Shown piece by piece: positions 10,802 to 19,291 of a stretch of DNA of 64,000 nt; the stretch's first letter is position 1, and each line of letters starts with the position of its first letter. Source of the stretch: Methylotenera sp. (lineage in GTDB: Bacteria; Pseudomonadota; Gammaproteobacteria; Burkholderiales; Methylophilaceae); the NCBI RefSeq assembly GCF_029945705.1, contig NZ_JAQSDC010000050.1, positions 32,409-96,408 of the forward strand. The letters run 5' to 3'. The position numbers and the translations under genes were made by a program. Under the pieces are notes generated by a model. That model was given only the letters and a program-made list of their open reading frames with translations, was not told where the DNA came from and did no database searches.

Positions 10802-13218
10802 TTTGTAAACTCCTTAGAGATTGCTTTATGTTCGATGGCTTGATTCTGATAATGTGAGAAGGGTTTAGCACCAGTTAAGTAATTGCTGGTTTGCCCCATT
10901 TGAATAATGGCTGAAACATCTAAAATGAGCGCAACACCGCCATCGCCCATAATCGTGGCGCCAGAGACACCAGCGACTTTTCTGTAATTGGTTTCTAAGC
11001 TCTTAATTACTACTTGCTGCTGACCTACTAACCTATCGACAAACAAGGCTGATTTCTTGCCATCAGATTCAAGCAATACCAACACGCCTTCAGTTGGGTC
11101 TGTAATGTCAGTGTGTTGATTAAATAGGCTATGTAAGGCAATAATGGGTAAATATTCACCACGCACATGCACCATGCGGCCTTCGCCAGTCACGGTTTTA
11201 ATGTCTTCAGCACGCGGCTGTAGTGTTTCTACAATGAGATTTAACGGAATAACGTAAATGCTATTGCCTAGCGACACTGACATACCGTCTAAGATTGCGA
11301 GTGTGAGTGGCAATGCAATTGAAATTGTGGTGCCGTAACCGAGTGCCGAACGAATCTCAACCACGCCATTCATGGCAGCAATATTACGTTTCACTACATC
11401 CATACCTACGCCACGACCTGAAACGTCTGTGACGACTTCTGCGGTTGAGAACCCTGGTGCGAAAATAAGCCCGAATACTTCAGTGTCCGTCATGTTCTCG
11501 CTGACGGTTAAACCATTAGATTTAGCTTTAGCGAGTAGTTTTTCACGGTTCAAGCCTGCGCCATCATCAGTCACTTCAATGACAATGCTGCCGCCTTTAT
11601 GCGCGGCAGAAAGTGTCAGCGTACCTACTTCATTTTTACCTGCAGCCTTACGGCCAGCTGGCATTTCAATGCCATGGTCTACGCTGTTGCGCACTAAGTG
11701 AGTGAGTGGGTCGACAATGCGTTCGATTAAGCCTTTGTCTAATTCAGTCGCTGCACCAACAGTAACAAATTCTACTTTCTTACCTAATTTTGCAGCTAGG
11801 TCACGCACCATACGTGGGAAGCGTGAGAACACAAAATCCATCGGCATCATACGAATCGACATCACAGACTCTTGCAAATCACGCGTGTTACGTGTGAGTT
11901 GTCCTACGCTGTTAATTAACGGTTCATGTTGAACTGGGTCTAGCTGGCTGATACGTTGTTCTATCATTGCCTGGGTAATCACCAGCTCACCCACCAAGTT
12001 AATGAGTTGGTCTACCTTTTCAATCCCCACGCGAATAGATGAAGTTTCTCCACTAGCTGGTGCTTTGTCTGAATCACGACGACCTTGATTGCGTCTATCA
12101 GTGGCTTCAGAGGCCGCAGCATCTGCTGTCGCTTTAGTAGCCGCAGTAGCAACCTCGGCTTTAACTAGTTCGGCTTTGCCAGAGTTAGCTTCTGTTGTAA
12201 CCGTGTCATCACCAATCAAATCAGCCACTACTGCATCTTTATGCGGCTTGAACGGGGCAAAGAAACCGTAACCTTCTTCCACATTCTCTTTACCGTTTTC
12301 GGCAAATAAGCCATAACCAACTTCTTCATGAATTTTCACTCCTGAAGTACTGTCTTTCTCTGCACTTACAGAAGGATTCACTGCAGCACTAACCGCGGCA
12401 GGTTCTTCGTCATCTTCAAACAGACCAAAACCTGGATCTTCCACCACCGCTGGCTTAGCTTCTACTGGTGCAATAGTTGCAGTTACGGTGGCATTGATAG
12501 TAATCACCAAATCATCTGGGTCTAACACAAATGAGCAGATTGAGATAATGTCTGCTTGCGTTGAATCTGTAGTTAGCTTAAATACATAACGGTTACTTTC
12601 ATTTTTACTAGATTCCACATCACCCAATAAACCTAACTCTTCCTTTAGGTTATTCATGTCTTTTTCTGTGACTTCTGGCAATACGATATTGAAACGAGTT
12701 AAACCATCGTCAGGCACTGCAGCAATAGCCGCTGGTTCAGCCACTGGCTTAGGCGCCTCTATAACAGGGGCAGCAACAACTGGAGCCTCTGGAGCAACTG
12801 TCGCTGGCGTTGGTTTAATCACAACGCCGCCTGCTTCCGAGAGTTCTTTTAACATCATTTTGACATCAGCCACCTGCTCTTGATCAACCTCTGTGGCTAA
12901 TCGATGTCCATCGACTTCCATTTTCAGCACATCTTTTGCGGCTAAAAACGCATCCACATGTTCGGCAGTAAGTGCCATTTCATTTTTACGGATTTTATCT
13001 AATAGATTTTCTAGCACATGGGTAATTTCAGTCATGTCCATAAAGCCAAAAGTGGCAGCGCCACCTTTAATAGAATGAGCTGCACGAAAAATCGCATTTA
13101 AATCTTCGGTATCGGGATCTTCAATTTCAATACCAAGAAGTAAACGCTCAGCTTCAGCTAATAGCTCTTCTGCTTCATCAAAGAAGACCTCGTAAAACTG
13201 ACTCATATCAATTGTCAT
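10798..13218 (-). CDS. cheA: chemotaxis histidine kinase CheA
   Basis: CheA autophosphorylates and passes the phosphate to CheY. In this 806-residue protein the HPt domain has the phosphorylation site His48 in [16 protein letters not shown]2-like domain lies at about 165-245, and a long low-complexity linker spans about 250-380. The dimerisation segment, ATPase domain ([13 protein letters not shown]-box, [15 protein letters not shown]) and C-terminal CheW-like domain follow. The linker carries three G-aromatic-G-[LF]-F motifs (GFGLF, GYGLF, GYGFF). The ATG has GGAG seven bases upstream. It lies between cheY and cheW; the 112 bases separating it from cheY contain a REP-like element. Confidence 0.97.
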   Translation of the reverse strand: MTIDMSQFYEVFFDEAEELLAEAERLLLGIEIEDPDTEDLNAIFRAAHSIKGGAATFGFMDMTEITHVLENLLDKIRKNEMALTAEHVDAFLAAKDVLKMEVDGHRLATEVDQEQVADVKMMLKELSEAGGVVIKPTPATVAPEAPVVAAPVIEAPKPVAEPAAIAAVPDDGLTRFNIVLPEVTEKDMNNLKEELGLLGDVESSKNESNRYVFKLTTDSTQADIISICSFVLDPDDLVITINATVTATIAPVEAKPAVVEDPGFGLFEDDEEPAAVSAAVNPSVSAEKDSTSGVKIHEEVGYGLFAENGKENVEEGYGFFAPFKPHKDAVVADLIGDDTVTTEANSGKAELVKAEVATAATKATADAAASEATDRRNQGRRDSDKAPASGETSSIRVGIEKVDQLINLVGELVITQAMIEQRISQLDPVQHEPLINSVGQLTRNTRDLQESVMSIRMMPMDFVFSRFPRMVRDLAAKLGKKVEFVTVGAATELDKGLIERIVDPLTHLVRNSVDHGIEMPAGRKAAGKNEVGTLTLSAAHKGGSIVIEVTDDGAGLNREKLLAKAKSNGLTVSENMTDTEVFGLIFAPGFSTAEVVTDVSGRGVGMDVVKRNIAAMNGVVEIRSALGYGTTISIALPLTLAILDGMSVSLGNSIYVIPLNLIVETLQPRAEDIKTVTGEGRMVHVRGEYLPIIALHSLFNQHTDITDPTEGVLVLLESDGKKSALFVDRLVGQQQVVIKSLETNYRKVAGVSGATIMGDGGVALILDVSAIIQMGQTSNYLTGAKPFSHYQNQAIEHKAISKEFTK

Positions 13219-13250
13219 TGCTGTACTCCATATATCTATTTAGCTACTAA

Positions 13251-13323
13251 GTAGGAGCGGTCTGTGGCCGCGAATAAATGTGACTATCAACATTCAATAT
13301 TCGTGGTGTAACAACCTTCCTAC
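13251..13323. repeat. REP-like imperfect palindrome between cheY and cheA
   Basis: Two 26-base arms, 13251-13276 and 13298-13323, are inverted relative to each other. The outer six bases (GTAGGA) and the inner CGAATA block match and the middle is imperfect. The GTAGGAGCGG...CCGCGAATA left arm resembles the extragenic palindromic (REP) sequences seen in other proteobacteria. The predicted cruciform or hairpin sits inside the che operon and could affect mRNA stability between cheY and cheA. Confidence 0.6.
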
Positions 13324-13330
13324 AAAATTT

Positions 13331-13699
13331 TTAAGAACCTATCACTTTTTGCACAACTTCAATTAAGCGCTTTGGGTCGAAAGGTTTTACTAACCAGCCA
13401 TTGGCGCCAGCAGCTTTGCCTTTAGCTTTCATTTCATCACTTGATTCTGTGGTGAGCATTAAAATTGGCACTTTTTGATATGAACCCAACTCACGCAGAT
13501 TTTTAATCAGCGTTAAGCCATCCATAATCGGCATGTTTTGGTCAGTCAGCACAAGATCAACGGTCTTCTCTTTTGCTTTATCCAAGCCATCTTGCCCATC
13601 AACCGCCTGCACTACATCGTAGCCAGCGGCCTTAAGACTAAATGCCACCATCTGGCGAAGAGAACCTGAGTCATCTACTGCTAGAATTGTTTTTGCCAT
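13331..13699 (-). CDS. cheY: chemotaxis response regulator CheY
   Basis: This is a single-domain receiver of 122 residues. Phosphorylated by CheA, it binds the flagellar switch and controls rotation. All active-site residues are visible: the acidic pair Asp9-Asp10, phosphoacceptor Asp53 in LTDQNMP, Thr83 and Lys105 in VKPF. There is no output domain. It lies between cheZ and cheA in the minus-strand operon. Confidence 0.96.
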   Translation of the reverse strand: MAKTILAVDDSGSLRQMVAFSLKAAGYDVVQAVDGQDGLDKAKEKTVDLVLTDQNMPIMDGLTLIKNLRELGSYQKVPILMLTTESSDEMKAKGKAAGANGWLVKPFDPKRLIEVVQKVIGS

Positions 13700-13854
13700 T
13701 TCATTTACTCACTTTTTCGTTGTTAATCTTGCACGTTGTTAAACTTGCCTATTGTTAATTAAGCACCAGAATTACTTAAACCGTTTTTTACTCATTGCAC
13801 TTTACTTACTGTTTTTTTGGAGTCATTAAGCGTGCCTAACACTACTTAACGACA

Positions 13855-13870
13855 AAAATTAATTAATTTT
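13855..13870. repeat. perfect AT palindrome after cheZ
   Basis: AAAATTAATTAATTTT is a perfect 16-bp palindrome 12 bases beyond the cheZ stop codon, in the 182-base cheZ-cheY gap. It could be a regulator site or chance in AT-rich DNA. No further signal was found in this gap. Confidence 0.35.
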
Positions 13871-13881
13871 CAATCATTATG

Positions 13882-14430
13882 TTAAAAAAGCTCAATATCC
13901 CCGGTCGCCATGTCTTGCTGGTCAACCGAACGTCTTAATCCGCCAGAAAGCGCCCTACTACCAGCATGCAAACTGTGGCTCATTTCATCTAAAAATTTAG
14001 CAATCTCTTCATGCTCATGCTCAGGATCTATCTCATCACTGTGATTACCCAATTCATTAAGTAAATCTTTTAAGCCATTCACACGTTTAATCGTTCTCAC
14101 CAGCAACTGACTGGTGAGATCTTGAAATTGCAATCCAGTCACGGCCGCATTCACTTCTTCACCTATTTTTTTCTTAAAATCTTCTAATTTCTTTGTTTCT
14201 TGAGTGTCAAATTGATGGGTAATCATCAAGCTATTCAGCACAGCCTGTTGCGCTGTCACGGCCTCATGCACAGCCATAAAACTCACACCAAGCTTTTCAA
14301 TAGCCTCGCTGAGTAAAAAAGTGGTTTGTAGCAAATCAGCTTCAACTTCCACTAAATGTTGCTTGCCATGGTCTGCAACCGTGGCAAGTAAGCTTCTTAA
14401 TTCAGTGGTTGGTAGTGTTTTCATGTCCAT
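13882..14430 (-). CDS. cheZ: CheZ-type CheY-P phosphatase
   Basis: CheZ dephosphorylates CheY-P. The helical product carries LQFQDLTSQLL, matching the CheZ active-site helix with its Asp and catalytic Gln. It ends in GDIELF, an acidic-hydrophobic tail like the CheY-binding C-terminal peptide of CheZ, joined by a flexible linker. I chose the ATG at 14430 (MDMKTLP, 182 residues) because GGAG lies nine bases upstream. The longer reading from 14460 has no ribosome-binding site. Its position between motB and cheY supports the role. The protein is a little shorter than enteric CheZ. Confidence 0.78.
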   Translation of the reverse strand: MDMKTLPTTELRSLLATVADHGKQHLVEVEADLLQTTFLLSEAIEKLGVSFMAVHEAVTAQQAVLNSLMITHQFDTQETKKLEDFKKKIGEEVNAAVTGLQFQDLTSQLLVRTIKRVNGLKDLLNELGNHSDEIDPEHEHEEIAKFLDEMSHSLHAGSRALSGGLRRSVDQQDMATGDIELF

Positions 14431-14527
14431 CTCATCATGCTCCAAAATGCTGTATTTCAATTGAGTGAATACGAGCAGTTAAATTAATCAATTCCATTTT
14501 TATATTATTGTTAGCTTACAAATATCA

Positions 14528-15463
14528 TTACGGGGCTTTTATAGCCGTGCTAATTTCAGAAGCACTGGAGTCAGAAGGCACATTGACTGCAGCGCCATCT
14601 TTCAAAGCATTTTCTTCAGCTTGTTTGTTCATAATAATGATGCTGATACGACGATTAGTGGCATCGAATGGATTTTCTTTGTTAAACAAACTTGCAGACG
14701 AAAGCCCTACGACGCGCAACAACTTGGTTTCATCCATGCCACCTGCCACTAACTCTCGACGTGAAGCATTGGCGCGATCTGACGACAACTCCCAATTGCT
14801 ATATGACTTTTCACCATTAGGATACGGCGTTGCATCGGTATGCCCTGACAGGCTAATTTTGTTCGGCACATCATTCAGCGTTTTACCCAGCTCTTGTAAT
14901 ATCTGCTTGGCATATGGCTGCATATCCGCTTTTGATGAATTAAACATGGCACGATTCTGCTCATCTACAATCTGCACACGTAAGCCATCTGAAGTAATAT
15001 CTAGCAATAATTGGTTCTTAAATTTGCTTAAAGTTGGGCTATCATCAATCGCTTTTTCAATTTTTTTCTTAAGTTCTTCTAATTTCACTTTTTCAGCTTG
15101 TTCTAAAGCTTTTTTAGCCTCTTCAGCATCCACTTTTGTTTTCTTACCATCTGGTCCTTCTACTTTTTTCACTTGTCCAGATTTTTTTGTAAAATCGCTT
15201 CCCCCACCATTTTTAATTAGCGTATCACTAGCACCTACTGCGGTACCACCAGTCATAGCAACCAATAGCGGCGTTTTAAAGTAATCAGAAATACCTTCTT
15301 TTTGCGCTTTTGAAGTCGATCCCAATAACCACATCAACAGAAAGAAAGCCATCATTGCAGTTACAAAGTCTGCGTAAGCAATTTTCCATGCACCACCATG
15401 GTGACCACCGCCGCCTTTTTTAATCTTTTTTACAATAATCGGTCTAACGCGTTCTTCAGCCAT
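14528..15463 (-). CDS. motB: flagellar stator protein MotB
   Basis: MotB anchors the proton-driven stator to peptidoglycan. The 311-residue protein has a basic, Gly/His-rich N-terminus and one transmembrane helix, AYADFVTAMMAFFLLMWLL, with the ion-binding Asp. A Lys/Glu-rich plug and linker region (about 85-150) precedes the C-terminal OmpA-like peptidoglycan-binding domain (SGHTDATPYPNG, NWELSSDRANASRREL). The ATG has GGAG seven bases upstream. It is 41 bases after motA. Confidence 0.97.
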   Translation of the reverse strand: MAEERVRPIIVKKIKKGGGGHHGGAWKIAYADFVTAMMAFFLLMWLLGSTSKAQKEGISDYFKTPLLVAMTGGTAVGASDTLIKNGGGSDFTKKSGQVKKVEGPDGKKTKVDAEEAKKALEQAEKVKLEELKKKIEKAIDDSPTLSKFKNQLLLDITSDGLRVQIVDEQNRAMFNSSKADMQPYAKQILQELGKTLNDVPNKISLSGHTDATPYPNGEKSYSNWELSSDRANASRRELVAGGMDETKLLRVVGLSSASLFNKENPFDATNRRISIIIMNKQAEENALKDGAAVNVPSDSSASEISTAIKAP

Positions 15464-15504
15464 TACATGCTCCGTATTCAGTCATTGTTATGTTTAACAA
15501 TTCG

Positions 15505-16365
15505 TTATTTGCCTTTAGCTTGTTTAATGTGTGCTTCTAGCTCTGCAAATCCTGGACGTTCTGTTGAGTAAAGAATTTTCCGACCAAATTCAACGGCAAT
15601 CGCTGGTGCATAACCATTTAAACTAGAAATAAGTGTGACTTTTACGGCGTTATACATCTTGGTACCTTCTTCTAGTTTCTGCTCTAACAAGCCTGAAAGT
15701 GGACCAACGAAACCATAGGCGAGCAAAATACCCAAGAATGTACCTACCAATGCATGACCAATCATCTCTCCTAATTCAGGTGGCGGTTTATCTAAACTGC
15801 CCATGGTATGTACTACACCCATTACCGCTGCCACAATACCAAACGCTGGAAGCGCATCGCCAAGCTTGGCAATACAATGAGCTGGCACATGGCCTTCCAT
15901 ATGGTGCGTTTCAATTTCACTTTCCATGAGTGTTTCAATCTGAAATGCATCCATATTTCCAGACCCCATTAAACGCAAATAGTCAGTGATAAATTCAATT
16001 AGATGATGATCATGCAATAGATTTGGATATTTGCTGAATAGCGGACTCGCCTCAGGATTTTCAACATCGTTCTCAATCGACATCATGCCGTCTTTGCGGA
16101 TTTTGGCGAGAATCTCAAACAACATTGCTAGCAAATCTAAATAAAGCGCTTTGTTATATTTAGAACCTTTAAACAAAGTTGGGAGTGATTTACCTGTTGC
16201 CTTAAGTGCTTTCATGTCATTACCAACAACAAAAGCACCCAGTGCCCCACCAAAAATCATAAGTAACTCTAAGGGTTGCCACAATCCACCCAAGTGGCCG
16301 CCGCCCATGGCATAGCCGCCAAAAATTGTGCCTAATATCACTACGTACCCGATGATGACAAACAT
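15505..16365 (-). CDS. motA: flagellar stator protein MotA
   Basis: MotA forms the ion channel of the stator with MotB and pushes on FliG. The 286-residue product has four membrane helices (about 1-20, 34-50, 170-190, 203-222) and the large cytoplasmic loop between helices 2 and 3. Family motifs include the Pro-rich DALPAFGIVAAVMGVVHTMGSLD and LVGTFLGILLAYGFVGPL. The ATG has GGAG nine bases upstream. A 257-base gap separates it from the methyltransferase gene, so it may have its own promoter, although I found no clear one. Confidence 0.97.
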   Translation of the reverse strand: MFVIIGYVVILGTIFGGYAMGGGHLGGLWQPLELLMIFGGALGAFVVGNDMKALKATGKSLPTLFKGSKYNKALYLDLLAMLFEILAKIRKDGMMSIENDVENPEASPLFSKYPNLLHDHHLIEFITDYLRLMGSGNMDAFQIETLMESEIETHHMEGHVPAHCIAKLGDALPAFGIVAAVMGVVHTMGSLDKPPPELGEMIGHALVGTFLGILLAYGFVGPLSGLLEQKLEEGTKMYNAVKVTLISSLNGYAPAIAVEFGRKILYSTERPGFAELEAHIKQAKGK

Positions 16366-16622
16366 GTTTGATTACTCCAGACCTAAACAATAGAATTTGT
16401 AGTGCTAGATAATGATGGTTATCTAATTAAGTTCAGAATATCAAGCTACACTGCAAATCAATCTGTGGAATAAAGGGCTGTTTTTAGGTTTATATTGTGA
16501 ATAGTACTTAACAATAAAACTAAGTAATAGCTGTAGAAATGGCTAGAAGTAAAGCTTGGGGGGTAAGTTTGTAATTAAATTGAAAATGACTAGTTCTACT
16601 AGCGCGTAAACACTAAGGCCTG

Positions 16623-17570
16623 CTAAACAATTTTCCAAACATAAATATCTGGCGTGTTTTTGTTACCGAGAATACGTATACTTTCAGGCACGTTTGGTAT
16701 CTCAAATTCAAGACTGATTAATAAGCTACCAGGACGCATTTCTTTACTGGCTTTATTCCACAACATGCGCATAGCTGCTGGTGATAGGTAAGCGAAAATA
16801 ACATCGTAATTTGCAAAATCCAGCGCCTGATAATTACCCAAGGTAAACCTAGCGGATGACCTGCGAAATTTGGCTCGAATAAAACTAATCAACCACGGTA
16901 ATGGTGCAATTTCAATGCCTTCAATTTGGCTATCTGGCCGTGTTTTAGCCATATACATGGACATATCACCCAAGCCGCTGCCAATATCAATTAAACGCAC
17001 GGGACTGTCTTGCGGAATGAGGCTTGCTACTTGATGCCAAACCACGGGACGAGAAGGGAAAAATGGAACTTGGGTGCGAAATGTCGTCCAAAACAGACTC
17101 AAGCTGATCATAAAACCAACAAGATAAACCGCACTAGGGATATGCCACTGAAGCATCATCCATGCGGCAAGTGGAAAACATAAGTGTATCCAGCGCCACC
17201 AACTTGCCATACCTGCAAGATAAGAAAACGTCGCAGCAAGCAGTGCCTGCATCAGCACCAAAGTAAAGATAGTAATATTTAAATTCATGCCTAAATAGGC
17301 TGCCGCAGCAAAATTCACCGCCCACACTATTGCGGCGACTGTCAGCAAGGCGGCACATTGAATGAACACCGCAAGTGTTGCTGGTACTAAGCGCATATTA
17401 GGCCTAACTAACGTTCGTATCTTACTTTTAGCAGTCTGTAATAATGATTCTTTATACAAATATTTATCATCACCCTGCTTGAGAGGTTGAGCCTTATGCT
17501 CTAACCTTAATTGCGCCAGTTCAGATTTAACCTCATATTTCAAACTATATTTATTAAGCACTTTTTGCAT
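16623..17570 (-). CDS. membrane-anchored class I SAM-dependent methyltransferase
   Basis: This is a 315-residue protein. It has a basic cytoplasmic N-terminus (about 1-58) and four hydrophobic segments at about 60-160 (PATLAVFIQCAALLTVAAIV, a second around IFTLVLMQALLAATFSYL, then two more). A C-terminal Rossmann methyltransferase domain follows, with motif I VRLIDIGSGLGDMSMYMA, an acidic GIEIAPLP strand and a YDVIFAYLSP motif IV. The substrate is unknown. It sits 48 bases after flhC and upstream of motA, so it is probably transcribed with flhDC, which hints at a flagellar or membrane-associated target. A lipid or small-molecule substrate is equally possible. No good ribosome-binding site precedes the ATG. 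Confidence 0.8.
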   Translation of the reverse strand: MQKVLNKYSLKYEVKSELAQLRLEHKAQPLKQGDDKYLYKESLLQTAKSKIRTLVRPNMRLVPATLAVFIQCAALLTVAAIVWAVNFAAAAYLGMNLNITIFTLVLMQALLAATFSYLAGMASWWRWIHLCFPLAAWMMLQWHIPSAVYLVGFMISLSLFWTTFRTQVPFFPSRPVVWHQVASLIPQDSPVRLIDIGSGLGDMSMYMAKTRPDSQIEGIEIAPLPWLISFIRAKFRRSSARFTLGNYQALDFANYDVIFAYLSPAAMRMLWNKASKEMRPGSLLISLEFEIPNVPESIRILGNKNTPDIYVWKIV

Positions 17571-17618
17571 AATTTATATTGGAAACTAATTTTTTATAAC
17601 AAGTTGTTAACTCAACAA

Positions 17619-18188
17619 TTAAGCTGGCATAGCAACCACTTTATAAGTTAATTCTTTAGCTTTTTTAGTTTTACCTGCGCGTGAAGGTACGTGGCATAAA
17701 TTGCATACATATTTGTGATTTAAGTCATAGGTATTCACAATAAAACTGCCACCACAACAATTACAACTTTGCATTTTCAGCATTTTGCTTTCAACAAAAC
17801 GTACTAGCGTCCAAGCGCGTGTCATTGACAATACTGGTTCTTCTTCAGCCTTTTCGCCCTCTTGTTCCACTTGTTGCAAGTAAAGGCTATAAGCTTTAAT
17901 GATCGCGTGTATCCCTTTTTCATCGGTGTAATCCACCATGAATTTATAAATATTAAAGAAAATTGATGAGTGAATATTTGGCTGCCAAGTTAAAAACCAA
18001 TCAGTAGAAAATGGCAACATACCTTTTGGTGGCGATACGCCTTTTAACTCTTTGTATAACTTGATTAAACGTTCACGAGATAAACTTGTTTGAGATTCAA
18101 GCAGTTGTAATCTAGCACCTAATTTAATCATTTTAATGGCTAGTTGAATTTGTTCTGCTTCATTCACTACACTTTTCTTTTCCATCAT
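17619..18188 (-). CDS. flhC: flagellar master regulator subunit FlhC
   Basis: FlhC with FlhD forms the FlhD4C2 activator of class II flagellar promoters. The 189-residue protein has the FlhC helical core (LGARLQLLESQTSLSRERL) and the zinc site C-N-C-C...C-N-L-C near residues 140-163. A basic tail (GKTKKAKE) follows. It begins 47 bases after flhD with GGGGA upstream. Two adjacent ATGs are possible; the second has the better spacing. Confidence 0.96.
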   Translation of the reverse strand: MMEKKSVVNEAEQIQLAIKMIKLGARLQLLESQTSLSRERLIKLYKELKGVSPPKGMLPFSTDWFLTWQPNIHSSIFFNIYKFMVDYTDEKGIHAIIKAYSLYLQQVEQEGEKAEEEPVLSMTRAWTLVRFVESKMLKMQSCNCCGGSFIVNTYDLNHKYVCNLCHVPSRAGKTKKAKELTYKVVAMPA

Positions 18189-18235
18189 AATTCCCCTTAA
18201 CTTAAAGTCAAACGCTATTCGTTAACTCATGTTGA

Positions 18236-18556
18236 TTAATGTGCCATGGCTTCGGCAGTTTGACCTGCCATTAAAACGGCAGTATGCAAATGGGCTTGTG
18301 CGCGGTCTTTTGTATAATTTGTTAACATACCCAAAATTGCACTATCATCAAAACGGAAACGTGCTAGCATCATGTTGGCATTGCTGAGTTTTAGAAGTTG
18401 TAAATTGCTGAGACCCTCAAGCAAGTCAGCGATGTCTTTACTAATACCTAAGCGAAAAATTGCAGTGGCTTTATCTGAACGAATCAACTGTTGAGCCAAC
18501 ATTAAGTAATTTAAGTTTGCATCTTTAATTTCTGCCATCATTTCTAATTCGTTCAT
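18236..18556 (-). CDS. flhD: flagellar master regulator subunit FlhD
   Basis: A 106-residue helical FlhD. The family segment EIKDANLNYLMLAQQLIRSDKATAIFRLGIS is clear. It dimerises and binds FlhC to recruit RNA polymerase to flagellar promoters. The ATG has GGGGA six bases upstream. A long leader reaching back to a perfect sigma-28 promoter match (18988-19014) suggests that FliA feeds back on flhDC. Confidence 0.96.
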   Translation of the reverse strand: MNELEMMAEIKDANLNYLMLAQQLIRSDKATAIFRLGISKDIADLLEGLSNLQLLKLSNANMMLARFRFDDSAILGMLTNYTKDRAQAHLHTAVLMAGQTAEAMAH

Positions 18557-18683
18557 TTTATGTCCCCATTCACTTTTTCTTCGGTTGTAAATAATGTGTT
18601 GCGCGTATGGGTGTACTTTGAGCTTGTTAACATTTCTTCACAATTAGGGTTTGTCGGTTAATTCGGTAGGATAAGCGGACGCG

Positions 18684-18720
18684 CCCTTGTAGGTGTTTGT
18701 CTTACAAACACCTACAAGGG
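18684..18720. repeat. perfect 17-bp inverted repeat in the flhDC leader
   Basis: Arms CCCTTGTAGGTGTTTGT (18684-18700) and ACAAACACCTACAAGGG (18704-18720) are exact reverse complements around a 3-base loop. The hairpin is very stable but has no T-run on either side, so it is not an ordinary terminator. It lies about 130-165 bases before flhD within the presumed leader RNA. Confidence 0.85.
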
Positions 18721-18987
18721 GCAAGTTGAGTCTATATATATCAATCACTTAACCAATCTAAAGTAGCTTAAGCGTGTGTAAGAATATGTTAAATCTGTAA
18801 TTTCATTCTTAAAAATATCCTAATAATTTTCTTAATTTTCACAAAGCTCTGCCATTAGCACTGTTCGCGCCTTAATTTCTTTTCCTAAAACTCAATGCAT
18901 CAAGAACAGTGACGGCATTCATTTCAAATTCTTTAATCCGATCACAAAGTAATGTGTAAAAACATTTTCGGTTTCATCTAGAAATAT

Positions 18988-19014
18988 TTATCGGCAGCAC
19001 TTTATAAAACTTTA
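18988..19014 (-). promoter_or_regulatory. consensus sigma-28 (FliA) promoter directed at flhDC
   Basis: The minus strand reads TAAAGTTT, 11 bases, GCCGATAA. This equals the enteric FliA consensus at all 16 positions with the correct spacer. Transcription would begin about 420 bases before flhD. Either flhDC has a long leader under FliA control, or this promoter makes a separate small RNA. Confidence 0.85.
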
Positions 19015-19291
19015 GGGAAATTTTAAATAAATACTAATTATTTTTTATAAAAATTCATAAGCTATTGAATTTATTTATAAAAATAATTAAAAATATTTAC
19101 ATTTTGATCTATATAAGCTATCAAATTTGCCTTTATTTAATGCTAGGCACTTAAGAAAGGGCTGTTTTCACCCTTTTATTCCAAAGATGCAATCGCATCA
19201 ATCCGCCTGATAATTCATCCCATGTAGTCAACAAAGTAACAAAAAATATTTTTTACTTAAATGTTGATTTGAACAAACTTTAGGAATCGTC

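Larger units (their letters stand above)
18557..19291. other. 735-base divergent regulatory region between flhDC and flhB
   Basis: Very AT-rich and without a credible ORF. It contains a perfect sigma-28 promoter match on the minus strand (18988-19014), a perfect 17-bp inverted repeat (18684-18720) and an 8-bp inverted repeat CACTGTTC/GAACAGTG (18859-18866 and 18904-18911). The flhB side (19020-19290) is AT tracts with an AGGA ribosome-binding site before flhB. I could not place the FlhDC-dependent flhB promoter with confidence. Confidence 0.7.

Noticed and set aside
17134..17358. Minus-strand 74-codon frame within the membrane methyltransferase gene
   Set aside because: It is an out-of-frame shadow on the same strand as a gene with clear domain structure.
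18721..18987. Short minus-strand frame ending in DALSFRKRN in the flhDC leader
   Set aside because: It has only about 16 codons from its ATG and no good Shine-Dalgarno sequence. A leader peptide is possible but unsupported.
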